From Epinephelus fuscoguttatus (Eukaryota; Chordata; Actinopteri; Perciformes; Serranidae): a stretch of 64,000 bases of DNA. The notes under the pieces were generated by a model. That model was not told the origin of the DNA. It saw only the letters and a program-made list of their open reading frames with translations, and did not search any database. The stretch lies in NCBI RefSeq assembly GCF_011397635.1, contig NC_064758.1:20705013-20769012 (forward strand). Reading direction: 5' to 3'. Positions 49,897-61,245 of this stretch are shown here, piece by piece; position 1 is the stretch's first letter, and each line of letters begins with the position of its first letter. Made by a program: the position numbers and the translations under genes.

Positions 49897-50877
49897 CATA
49901 AAATTTGTATACATAAATGTATGTGCATGTATGTGTGTGTATTGTATATATGTACACATATATATATGTAACAACTGACTGACTGACTGACCAGTTGTCA
50001 GGAGCTTAAACCTCATGCAACAAGCAATATTTTAAGTGGCTACATTATTGACATTCACTAACTGGTTATTTGGCTGAATGCATCCCGGACATAGGGAACG
50101 TTTGATCTTGATGAAATCCATTAGCGTGTGTTGCCCAGTCTTCCTCCTCCTGCTTCATTATGCATCATCAGACAGTCTGGTGTCGCCTTGCTGCCGGCTT
50201 TGTCTGCAGATGACTCAGCGGCCTCATCCTCCACCTGCACTGCCTTCGCTGAGCTCTAATGGCCTCTTGTGCTCAGTGCAACCTCCGTTTGGCATCAGGC
50301 CCCATTAAGAAACAAGGCCTCTAATTGTAGAGAATGTTCTCTCCCTTGGTTTAATTAAGCATTAGAGAAGAAGGACAGGAACACAGACGTTTAGTTTTCA
50401 TTAACCAATGGGAGGAATCCAAATTACAGAGTAGCAATAATGTGGTAGAGGGCCTCCCACTGCTTGTTTCTGGTACTTGAAGTGTGTGTATGTAGTTAAG
50501 CGCATGAATGACAGTGTTTATATTGTTTGTTCTGCTGTGTTTCCCTTCAGGATCAAAGCTCTGACATGAGGAGTCAAACCCAGAGGTCTTTGAAGCGTCC
50601 CAGGATGGCTGAATAGAGGATAGAAGCCATGGCAGCACAGGTGCACTGAGGTGAGGCTTTGTTAACTGTTTAACAGCAGGTGTAATAGCAGCTGTGACAC
50701 ACTCCTGTCAGCTACAACATCCCTCACGGCTGTGGGGGGTGAAAACAGTGCCGTTGGCACATTTGTTTCAGCAGCTGACGGTACAGTCGAGAATCCCCTG
50801 ATGAGGCTTCAGAGAGCACAGCAGAGAATAGAGTTTCAGCAGGAGTAACTAAAAGTTTGTATTTTGTTCTGTTCAGA
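49897..50877. other. Gene-free interval
   Basis: An (AT/GT)-rich stretch lies at 49.91-49.97 kb. Open frames on both strands at 50.08-50.64 kb have no domain or splice context. No gene is supported. Confidence 0.5.
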
Positions 50878-51292
50878 AAGTGGTTCCCAACTTTTTTTTG
50901 GCTGGTAACCCCTTAAAATGATTTTTATTTTCCATTTTCTGTGAATATTTTGCCTCTATTAGTCAAATGCAGAAACATATCAGGGAATAAGGAGAAAGAC
51001 AGAAAGACGGGGAATAACTTGCAACAAAAGTCCCCAACCGTATGTAAAGCAGGGACGTTGAGGTTAACCCTTAAGCCTCCAGATCAACCTCCCATCACAG
51101 GTTGAATGTGTCAGTGACTTGTGTGCATTTTAACCAAGCTGAATTCTTCTCTAAACTTCTTCAAATTGAAAAAAAGCTGTGCAATGTTTTTCTTTTTTCC
51201 TGTTCTATGAGTTGTCTTGTGACCCCTCAGCTTTATCTTGTGACCCCTTCAAGGGGTCCTGAGTCCTGACCCACAGGTTGTAAACCGCTGAT
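50878..51292. mobile_element. hAT-like MITE
   Basis: The left end AGTGGTTCCCAACTTTTTTT and the right end (reverse complement TCAGCGGTTTACAACCTGTG) match the CAGNGGTTCCCAACC-type termini of common hAT-derived MITEs. The interior holds GACCCCTTCAAGGGGTCC, a perfect palindrome near the right end, and matching GTGACCCC phrases. It has no coding capacity. Confidence 0.65.
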
Positions 51293-51547
51293 CTAGACTC
51301 GGAAACTGGGCACTGTAATGCAGTATACAGTTCATTTGGACCATTTCTGTTCACTAGAGCTGCTGTGTATTGTACACTGGGGCAGTTTTAGACCAGAGAG
51401 AGGGTACAGCAACGGACAGATGTTAGTGCTGTAGTGAGTGGTTTTTGTATATTACAATATAATGCAATCCAATACTGCAGCCTAGAAATGTACCATCTAG
51501 TTGAATTAGTATGTCTCTGGCACCATGTTAAATTCACCAAAGTAGTG

Positions 51548-51977
51548 TTAAAGATGAACTACGCCCATTTTCAAAATTCATACGTTATTGCTATGGTCTA
51601 AGATGGTCCAAAAATATAAGTAAACATGACAGTTTGCTCCCAAATCCAAAAGCTAGAGTGCTAAAACTCAAATGTTTGATGATATCAGGTATAAAATCTG
51701 GAGCTGCTCCATAGACGATGAATGGTGAAAAATGTTCTAGATGACACTGAGAGCACCCAGGGGAATGTTCTGAGTATCTGGGTACATTTTCTTTTTCAGA
51801 TCTGAGAACGCTACAACAGAATAAAGCTCATTTGAATATTAAAAATGACAACAAACATTCTGTTGGTCCACAAAAGCAGGCTCCCATTCATTTTCTATAC
51901 ATCACTAATTGACTTACTTTTCGAGGTCATGGAAATAACACGTAAGAATTCTTAAATTAGGTGGTGTTTCCCTTTAA
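51548..51977. mobile_element. TTAA-flanked MITE
   Basis: TTAA lies at 51548-51551 and at 51974-51977. The left end reads TTAAAGATGAACTACGCCCA. The right end in reverse complement reads TTAAAGGGAAACACCACCTA. The similar ends and TTAA borders fit a piggyBac-type non-autonomous element. There is no coding capacity. Confidence 0.7.
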
Positions 51978-52843
51978 TTGCGCAGATATCATATTGCACT
52001 CTGCATTCATGAATGTGTCCTCATGTTATATTACTTTATCTTGGCTTTGCATAACCATAACTGTGAACAGTTTGCCATTGCATTAGAGCCAGTTTTCTGT
52101 TATACTCTTAGGAATTACTGTCACTGTGTGTAAACAAACATGTGTCAAGATCTTAGCACCACCTGCTGGATGATCACTGAAAGGACAACACATGAAAAGG
52201 TCCAGGATATACTTCATTAATAGTGACCCATTCCCTCCAAGGCCACTGTTTACAGCCCTGTTCAGTTAGATGGATATAACAAAAAAGAGTTTTAATTATA
52301 TTTAGTGTTAAGTTTTGTCCTGGGCCAAAGAGGAGGTCTGTTTATAAAGACAGGCTTTCCTAATTGTGTAAAACAATTTTAAGCATTCTCACAATTTTGT
52401 GATAAGCCACTGTCATCTTGAATGACACAACTCTGGCACAAGTATCCTATGATTGTCTGTCACCAAATTTGGGTCTAAATATAGATTCATTGTATTATTA
52501 TTATACTGTATGTATATTATTTTTTAATTTTTTCTGTTACTAAAATAACCAATTTATAGGATTGTGCGGCTGCAGTGGAAGTTTGCCCTTTAAAGGGTGT
52601 ATGATATATCAATATTCCCTGTGTATAGCCACTTCAGACATGTACTGATACAGCCTGAATAGCCCAGTGGCTCAACATGTCTGTCACCAGACAGGCCTTT
52701 TTAAACTGAATATCCTGTTTATATATCAGACACCTTATGTCACTTGTTGCCTAATTTAGCGTTACACACAAACACATCTCAATCCTGTTTACAGCACCCA
52801 GAGAGTAAGGACCACACAAGCTAATTATAAAGGGATTGACATC
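51978..52843. other. Gene-free interval before the pgd 3' end
   Basis: No exon or element is recognised in this AT-rich stretch. Confidence 0.5.
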
Positions 52844-52849
52844 TTTATT
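52844..52849 (-). promoter_or_regulatory. pgd: Candidate pgd polyadenylation signal
   Basis: AATAAA on the minus strand lies about 380 bases past the pgd stop codon. It is the first such hexamer downstream on that strand that I noticed and gives a 3' UTR of about 0.4 kb. Confidence 0.55.
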
Positions 52850-53228
52850 TAGCCTAATACAGTACAGTGCAACGGTTCAGCTTAATCCAGTGTTAACACT
52901 GTGAACCTTGGGCCCAACATGACTGGTGAACATTAGCCTGATAGCTGTAGTATCCAGATGGAGTCAACACCTTGTTGCTCCCCCTCTTGTGACTGTTATA
53001 AAAATTGCTACATTGCAACACACAGGGTGCAGAGTTTACAACACACATAATTCATGATACCACTTCCTGATAAATAAAACTGCACTACTCAAGAAGAGTA
53101 AAAAGTGTAATTAAGGTTGATGTTGGGGCGGTTGGCTCTTAGATATTCAGGCATGGTTATAGAGATGGAATGTGTAACATTTGTTGTTCTTTCACAGATA
53201 ACTTCCCCTCATCCCGCGAAGATGATCT

Positions 53229-53885
53229 TTAAGCATTGTAGGACGAAGAGGAGACGTTTCCACCGTGGCCGGTCCAGTTGGTGTGGATGAAATGACCCGG
53301 GTTTGACAGCAGCTCATATGTGTGGGCTCCAAAGTAATCTCTCTGGGCCTGAAACATCACAAAACACAAGGTTTAACGTCCACGCAGAAACATTAATGAT
53401 CTATTCAACGACTGTTTAATCTGTCGACCTTCAAACTGCTTGTTTCGTTCAACCAACAGAAATTTAACACTTTATAATAACCATCATTGATAATGCTATA
53501 ATTTAACAGTTTGTTGCACTAATTATAAACATTTTATACACTATGAAGTATTTCTTACTGATTACCACATAATTTGAAACCTTTAAGAAATTGTTTGTAA
53601 AACATCAATAAACATTACATAGATAGATGAATAACCAATAACCCAGTTTCACCCTGACTGTATATATTCTGTTTGTGTAAATATTTGTTGTTAAAGTGTA
53701 TAAGTTGTTTGGGGCGTCGGTGGCTTGGTGGTAGAGCAGGCGCCCCATGTACAAGGCTGTTGCCGCAGCAGCTCGGGTTCGAATCCAGCCTGTGGCCCTT
53801 TGCTACATGTCACTCCCTCTCTCTCTCCCCCTTTCACACTTGTCTGTCCTATCAATTAAAGGCTTAAAAATGCCCAAAAAATATC

Positions 53886-53918
<33 letters not shown>

Positions 53919-56900
53919 TATATAAGTTGTTAAAGTAACATAAATTAATATTAGCAATTATTAGTAAGCATTTATTAAGATTGCCTGTCCATCCTGGAAT
54001 TTAGTTTAATTAACTATCAATGTATCATTTATTAATGACAGTTATTATAAAGTGTTAGCCAAATATTAATTCTACAATGATCTCAACAAACAAATCTCAC
54101 ATCTAAACCAGCAATATTTGTCATTTTTGTGCAATAAACTACTCAAATTGACAAACTGTTTGAGCTTTATATTTATATGCTCGTGCAAAAAACTCAAAAA
54201 AAATGAAGCCCAAACACAGATGAGTAAAGTGGTTATAAACACCAGTCAGGGTTTTAAAGCCCCCAGATCCCAAGACAAACACATACAACAGCTACACGTG
54301 ATCTTTTTAATCCGATATGCCTCCACACTCGACCATATGCTCAGTGGGCTCAGCTCTGCAGCATCAACTGTTGTCTTACCTGGAGGAGGTTGGCCGGCAG
54401 CATACCGTGTCTGTAACCATCATAGAAGGACAAAGCTGTGGTGAAACAGGGCATCGGGATGCCATGCTGGACTCCAGTGCTGACTGCTCTGCGCCATGAC
54501 TCCTAAACAGAGAGATTTAACAGGTCAACAACAGTTTGATTACATGGAGGTAATGCAATCTGGTGATAATACAACAGTGTTCATGTGAAGCCAAGAGCAA
54601 AAGGTCTTCACGAGGCCAGTCAGCTCCAAGTAATCAAGATCCGATTTGAGCCAGGTCTAAATTATATTCAGTCCAATCAGTCTGTTGCCGCAGGCTCGCT
54701 ATGAGCGAGGTCTTTTTTGAAGAGAAGATAAAAGTGTTATGCAGAGAAAAACAAAATGCTGCATTTGCACTGCTGCTTATTAAAAAGGAATATTTCACCT
54801 TGCAAATGACCATTTGGATATCAGTCATTCACCCTGTGTTACCTTGAATTTCAGAAGAAACAACGGAGAATCCAGAAACTGAGAAAGTTTCAGATCTGAC
54901 CGTCAGCAGAGACTGTTTTCAGGTAGGTTACATGTCTCTTAAAAGAAAACCTCAACCAAGAACTCTTAAACAGTCTCAGGAGACAGTTTAGACGATTAAT
55001 ACATTTACTGGATTCTCCTTAAAGCTATACAATGCAGGCTTGTCAGTCACTGTTTGTGCACATGTTCACCAGCAAAGGTGAAAGTAAAAACCATGACTCT
55101 CATTTGGTATTATTCCTCGCTATATTTGCATTTTTTTTCTGTACTGTGTCTCTTAGGTGCCTGCTGCTTATGGTCTGGCAGCTGGTTGCTACTTTTTTTT
55201 TTACATCTCGAACAGCTGCTGATTAAACCAGCAAGTGGTGCCACACAATGTTGTCTTTCTAAAAGAGGAAATAATTTGTTTTGTGTGTCTTCGCAATGTG
55301 GGTATTGCAGCTTGGCTTTTAGCCACTTCCTCCTTCCTCATACCTGACAGTCCTGTACAGCATCACTGAAGAAACTGTCCAGCAGCAAGTTCTGCAGCTC
55401 AGCGTTTCTGTCAAAAGCCTCTTTGATTTTGCCCAGGAAGACACTGGGGGGAGGGGAGAGGGCAGTGTTAGCCAACAGTGGAAACAGAGGGGAAAAAAGA
55501 CTTTGCTCACAGTAAAGAAACATTTCATAAGGTAACTGTAAAATGCATTTAAAAGAAAATACTGTAACCAGGTTGAGTCATAAGGAGTTATATTTGATTT
55601 AGGGTTATGCAACGTCTTTGCTAGATTACACAAAAGAAACCAGTGTCACAATTTCCTCATTCTTCTCTCAGCCTGATTTTGCAGGAAGAGTCTTTTCTTC
55701 TTCCATATAGATTTCTCACTCCAGCATTACTCATAAGGCAGTGACAAAAAAAGTCAACAACTTCCTTTATTGCGCTACATTAAGACTTTTCCCTTTTTAT
55801 GTAGAATTCTCCAACAATTAAAAATATTAAGCTTTCATAAATCCTATTAACATCAATAAAAAAGATAAACTTCTCCATTTTATTCTTCTTGTTTTCTCAA
55901 GAACTTCTCTCTTACACTGCCTAACCACAGTTTTCACCATCAGGGTGAAAGATGCCTGTGGACACAAAGTTGCACAAGGCAGCAGTGAGGCAAACACAAG
56001 GTTAAATGTACCTTCGGATGATGCAGCCTCCTCTCCACATCAGAGCGATCGCGCCGTAGTTGAGGGACCAGCCAAATTCTTTGGCTGCTTGCCGCAGCAG
56101 CATGAAGCCCTGTGCGTAGGAGATGATCTTGGAGGCGTAGAGGGCCTGGAGAGAGAAGAATGAATCAATAAATTCTGACACAGTGACACAATTTAAAATT
56201 AATACTGGTAAAAAAAAAAGTACATTTTACATTCATAAATAAAAGTTGCTGCTTGAAAGAGTGCTTGAAAATGTTCCTAGCAGTACTTTTAAACTGTAAA
56301 CTGGGAGCCTTCATGACAGCAGGATTCATTGCAGGGCTGTTGTATTAGACCGCATTAGTTTCAGGAAGGTGTTCCTAATTAACTGCCAACTGCAGTTTAT
56401 TTTATATTGTCTTCTACCTTTCTGATGTCCTCCAGGAAGGCGGTCTTGTCACCGCTGAAGCTGTTTCCCTGTGGCCCTGAAAGGCTGCGGCTGGCCTCCA
56501 CTCTTTCATCCTTTATAGAGGACAGGCATCTGGCAAAGACAGCCTCCCCTGAAACACAGACAGAGGGGGAATGGAGGAGACACAGGAACAGACAGGGACA
56601 ATAAGGTTAGCTCTCTGCACGTCATTACTGAAGCATCACAGAAAAACAGAGCTTGGTAAACGGTTATCAAGATTTTCTGAAACCTCTCACAGCAGATGAT
56701 AGATTATTCTAGCCACAGCCATGCTGCAGGAACATTATGATAACATAATTACAGTGCCCAACAATCAGCATGACTCAGCAGTAATAATACTACTGTTCAA
56801 ACAACAGGGCTCACCTGTTGTTTGAACAGTAGATCAGTACATCAGAAAAAAAAGAGGTTGCCAGTTGCCACATTAAAAAATACCCATTACACTGTAACGC

Positions 56901-59900
56901 CACTGTATCGAGATAAGAGGAAACAACTGTTGGGTCAGCATGACTTGCTAAAAAAAAAACAGCACAGCTAGGTGATGCAACCTACAGGCAGGCAGACAGA
57001 CAGACAGACAGACAGACAGATATGACAATAAGAGAAAACGTGTCCAGAGAGTGAACTATCCTGGTGAGGAATGTTTTCCCTATTGGGGGCAGAAATCCAT
57101 CCATGCATACAGTACCAGCCTGTCAGGCTGCTCCACACAGACGGGTCGGCTCTCACACAATGACGCCTTTTGTAATGCCTCTATCTCTGCATCACAAGAG
57201 GATCTACGGTGCAGAGAGGGACCGAGGAAACATCTTTTTTTTATTTATCTAATCTGAGCAGTGGTTGCAGGGGTTTGGTGACAGGCAAGTTTCTGCTACA
57301 AAATGTCTGCATGGTTGAACTTTTCAGACAAGTTTATTATGTGTGTCTGACAGGGTTACTGCTGATCCTTAATGTCTTAGAAGCCACTGAATTCATTGAT
57401 CTAAAAATAAGGCCTTAATTAGTATTAAAATGTATTTAAAAAGTCTTAAAATTGCTAAGGCATAGCAAGTAGAATTTTAGAAATGTTTTTTTTCCTCACA
57501 TTGCATTGTAAAATCGCAGAATAACTGGTGACACCTATCTTTTAAATAATTTACCAAATGCCTCTCACATTAACAGATCAGGATAGTGGTATCAGCAATA
57601 CTTATGGCAGGCTACAAATCCAGCAACAAACACCAGGTATTTTCCAGTTCTGTTCTACCTTCCTATCAGCCAAGAGACAAAAAAAGTCATGTCTTATGTT
57701 ATAATGAACATTTGGGTAAAATTGTCCCTAACCCTAAGTAACTGATGCCAGTTCATGTTTTTTTGTCCTTTAGTTATTGTAAAATTAGTCTCAAATTTCA
57801 TCCCGAGTGCCATCAAAAGTCTAAAATCTAACTTACCTGGTCTCTTAACTATGCACAAAATGTGTCTGTTTAATAGGGCATGATTTCATAAGGTGACACC
57901 TTTTGTTCTGGATTATTTATCTCGAACCCTGACCTCCATGGCTGCTTTAGAAACAGACGGTCATACAGTCAGAGCAAACACCAAAGCTGCGGAGGAGTAT
58001 TACAAATCCCCCTTATGTCACTTGAGATGAGCAGGCCACTAGAAAAGCCCTCAATCTTCTTAGTGGCAGCCACATATCAATCACATTCTCTAGAAGAAGC
58101 TCACTGGCAGAGCTAAACATTAGCCATAACAGCTCTGATTATCAGGCCTAACCGCCCTTTAATTTGTTTAAGCAGCGTTGAAATCTGAACATGTGTGACG
58201 TAATGCCTTTTGTCATGTCATCATGATAAATGCAGTTTACTGAAAGCAGCCAGCACTGGAAGAGGAGACAAGGAAACCAGATACTTCCTTGTCTACAACC
58301 TCCTTTCTTCCTCTTACCGATCAGAGTCACAGGTGTGCCGTACTCCAGGGCTGAAATGGCCGTCCACTTTCCTGTGCCTTTCTGTCCAGCACTGTCGCGG
58401 ATCTTAGGCAGCAGATGTGTACCGTCAGAGTCCCTGTATTTAAGGATGTTAGCCGTGATCTCAATCAGGAAGGAGTCCAACTCTGTCTTGTTCCAGCTGT
58501 CGAAAGCCTGTTTAACCACAGTGAGTCAGCCACATTGTTGTTTTTGATAACTGGCACAACAGGAGAATTACAACATCATATAGCTCACCTGTGCCATCTC
58601 ATCATGGTCCATACCCAGAACATCCTTCATCAGGTGATAGGCCTCACAGATCAGCTGCATGTCACCATACTCGATTCCATTATGGACCATTTTCACAAAA
58701 TGCCCTGCACCCTCATCTCCGACCTGCACAAGCAAGCCCGTCAGATTATTGTGAGATGACTTGACATGATTCAACCAATGAGTATAGTGAACACACACAA
58801 ACTAAACATAACTCACCCAGTCACAACACGCCTCTCCTGTTCCGACCTTGGCAGCGATGCTCTGGAAAATGTTTTTTATGTGTGGCCTTCAAAGTAAAAC
58901 AAGTGTTTCAGCTCATTAACTTACTGAAATGGATGAATAAATCATATGTCTAACTATCAGTGATACCTATGCCTGTTTTAGCATGTCTGTGCCCCATATA
59001 CAACATCTTACATGCAGCTGACAGTGTGAGGAGACTCACCAGGCCTCTTCATGCCCTCCTGGCATGAGTGAGGGTCCATAACGTGCCCCTTCCTCACCAC
59101 CGCTTACTCCACTGCCAACAAACAGCAGGCCCTTCTCTTTCAGACTCTTGCACCGCCGCTGTACGACAGAAACACACGCATACTATGAGAACATCCTCAA
59201 ACAGAAATAAAAATGTAGTGCTTAACAGTAATTCTGTAAGACTTACTGTTGTGTCTCTGTATTCAGAGTTGCCACCATCGATGATGATATCCCCGGCTTC
59301 AAGAAGAGGAACCTGAGGAACAACAAGTGCAGCACAGAGCAAAGTGATGCATCTGTAGGACTCAATTTTCCACAAGTGACTGTAACACAGTTCAGCACAA
59401 ACTACCAACCAGTTTGTCAATGAAGTCATCCACAGCCTGTCCAGCCTTGACCAGCAGGATGACCCTCCTGGGCTTCTTCAGCTTGGACACCATGTCCTCC
59501 AGGGACTCTGCTCCAATCACCTTGGAGCCCTTCGCCTCGTTCTTCAGGAAGTCGTGCACCTTGGACACAGTCCGGTTGTAGGCACAGACCTGTCGGGGAG
59601 GTTTGGTGAATATTAAGTGAAATAAAATAGGGGCAATTCAAACAGGTGTTGCTGCCAGAAGTTGTGGGAGTTAAACAGAGGTTATCATCTTACCACGAAG
59701 CCATGGTCATTCATGTTCATGATGAGGTTTTGGCCCATGACAGCCAAACCAATCAGTGCAATGTCTGCTCTGTGAGGAGAAGACAAATAATCACATTTAC
59801 TGGGTGTCTGGTGTCACACTGAGCATCAACTTTGAATGAATAAAAACTGTCCACCATGTTACTTATGTTTCTACTTAACACCAAGCAGGTTAGCTAACAA

Positions 59901-60061
59901 GCTAACAGCTCCGAGTGCACTAACTGATGAAGAACATTACCAACACCAAGTTACGCGACTCTAAAGTCGACAATTATTTAACCACCCGTATCAGCCGCCA
60001 TCTTTACACTTTAACGACTATCTAAATAAGTAAAAACTACTGTAAGAACTTACTCAGCCAT
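53229..60061 (-). CDS. pgd: 6-phosphogluconate dehydrogenase, decarboxylating
   Basis: Thirteen coding exons join in frame to 483 residues, the human length: 60054-60061, 59694-59769, 59410-59589, 59247-59312, 59040-59158, 58817-58886, 58589-58723, 58318-58507, 56418-56548, 56012-56145, 55344-55443, 54380-54502 and 53229-53348. The first coding exon has only 8 bases (ATG GCT GA). The enzyme oxidatively decarboxylates 6-phosphogluconate to ribulose 5-phosphate and makes NADPH in the cytosol. The Rossmann motif [10 protein letters not shown] (9-18) and NRT (33-35) bind [20 protein letters not shown] follows at about 129-144. Catalytic Lys184 and Glu191 lie in [17 protein letters not shown], with His187 and Asn188. 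C-terminal Arg447 and His453, which reach the partner subunit's substrate site, are kept, and the protein ends SSSSYNA. All checked active-site residues are intact. It converges tail-to-tail with tardbp. Confidence 0.98.
53710..53917 (+). mobile_element. tRNA-derived SINE with target-site duplication
   Basis: The element starts GGGGCGTCGGTGGCTTGGTG. It carries an A box TGGCTTGGTGGTAGAGC (53721-53737) and a B box GGTTCGAATCC (53776-53786), the internal RNA polymerase III promoter of a tRNA-like head. A tRNA-unrelated body follows (TTTGCTACATGTCACTCCC) and then a T/A tail. An exact 11-base duplication TATAAGTTGTT flanks it (53699-53709 and 53921-53931), which shows integration by target-primed reverse transcription and a fairly recent insertion. 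It lies in the last pgd intron, antisense to the gene. Confidence 0.93.
54779..54990 (+). mobile_element. Left end of the 1.02-kb-locus MITE family
   Basis: ATTAAAAAGGAATATTTCACC, split as TTAA then a GGAATA(T/C)TNCACC block, is followed by ATGACCATTTGGATATCAGT and CACCCTGTGTTACCTTGAAT. These parallel the left end at 1023. Only one end is recognisable. It lies in pgd intron 11 (between 55344 and 54502). Confidence 0.5.
56790..56832. repeat. Perfect 19-bp inverted repeat with 5-nt loop
   Basis: The arm CTACTGTTCAAACAACAGG (56790-56808) is exactly complementary to CCTGTTGTTTGAACAGTAG (56814-56832), with GCTCA between. It lies in the 1.77 kb pgd intron between 58318 and 56548. No transposon ends or target duplications adjoin it. 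Confidence 0.95.
56987..57020 (+). repeat. (CAGA)n microsatellite
   Basis: CAGA/CAGG tetranucleotides run for about eight units in a pgd intron. Confidence 0.9.
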
Positions 60062-60320
60062 GTTGTTCAGCGCGTAAAGTAGCCGTGAAGTAACAGTGTT
60101 CAAATGACAGTCGGGCTCACACACCAGTCCACCTCACTCGGTTTTACTTCCTCCTTCTCCTCTCAACGTGACGACGGTGAGGAGAGGCGCACGTACGCCC
60201 ATATAAAGTAACAGCCAATCAGAAGACGGCTACTAAACAGAAGTGACGTTATTCGGGGATTCTCATTGGTTCAGAATCCTGAGCAGAGGTATCTGTTCTC
60301 CTATTGGCTCCAGTGGCCGT
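59994..60320 (-). promoter_or_regulatory. pgd: pgd promoter region with YY1 and CCAAT motifs
   Basis: On the pgd strand, AAGATGGCGGC (59994-60004), the full YY1 consensus, lies about 50 bases into intron 1. Upstream of the ATG are three CCAAT-type boxes: an inverted one at 60215-60219 and CCAAT on the pgd strand at 60265-60269 and 60303-60307. The layout fits a TATA-less housekeeping promoter with NF-Y and YY1 input. No antioxidant-response element was found in a quick scan. Confidence 0.5.
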
Positions 60321-60413
60321 CATTTATATTACGTATGTGCACACCCCTAAGTGCTGAAAAGGAGCGATTATTTTAGGACACAGACGCGTCTTATATACTC
60401 AATAAATTAATAA

Positions 60414-61245
60414 ACAGTGGTGGAAAGAACATTTACTGAAGTATTGTACTTAAGTACAGTTTGAGATGATGGTTAGATGATAATTCTACATAAAGCAACC
60501 ATAAGAAACATATATAATACCATGCATTGTCCAAAAGAATTCATGTAAATTTGAGTAACTCTGTTTTTACTTTTCCTTTCCCATTAATTTCCTCTCCCAT
60601 CTCACAGCCCCCCTTAACCCGTTGAAACCTGATCAGATTGGCTTGATTTCCTTTCATAAAATAGGAGGAAGGCAATGAGCAATGAAAGAAGAAATGACCC
60701 CAAAACATAAGGGAGAAATTAGTGAAAAGACAAAAAATAAAAAGCAAGAAAATTAGTGGAAAAAAAGAAAAGAAAACTGAAAAGAGGCCTGGAGAGAGCA
60801 TGTAAAAATTATGATAATTCTGTAAAATAATTTTAAAATGTAATAATAAGAAAAATTATAAATGTTGTTTTTCCACACTTTTTCTTTTTTCCTTCATTTA
60901 AAAAAAAAAATCTAAATATTATTATTATTATTATTTTTGCAATATGTGGGATATTTCTTACTGAGTTGTTCATTGCTTTTTTCCCACGTTCCTGAAAACA
61001 AAAATCAAACCAATTTGCTCATCCTTGCGAAAGGCATCTGAAAACAGCACAAGTAAAGTGATGTCGCTCCAGGTTTCAAAGGGTTAATAAAATGATACTG
61101 TACATTATGATGCACCAGTGTTTAAATCTAATAATGTCATCATTGATTTAACAGTCACAGAGGCCAGATTTCTCCTAACTTTTGTTTTTGATACTCAATA
61201 CTACTATGAATTTTTTTTATCACCTTTGGTTCTGGACAGTTTTTG
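60414..61245. repeat. GTGGTGGAAAG repeat fragment and AT-rich interval
   Basis: AACAGTGGTGGAAAGAACAT and GTATTGTACTTAAGTACAGT (60414-60480) belong to the same repeat family as 16340-16470. The rest, to 61245, is AT-rich with a TTA run at about 60919-60935. No gene is seen. Confidence 0.5.

Noticed and set aside
53711..53790. Functional tRNA gene
   Set aside because: The A and B boxes are tRNA-like, but the acceptor stem does not close. A SINE body, A-rich tail and target duplication follow.
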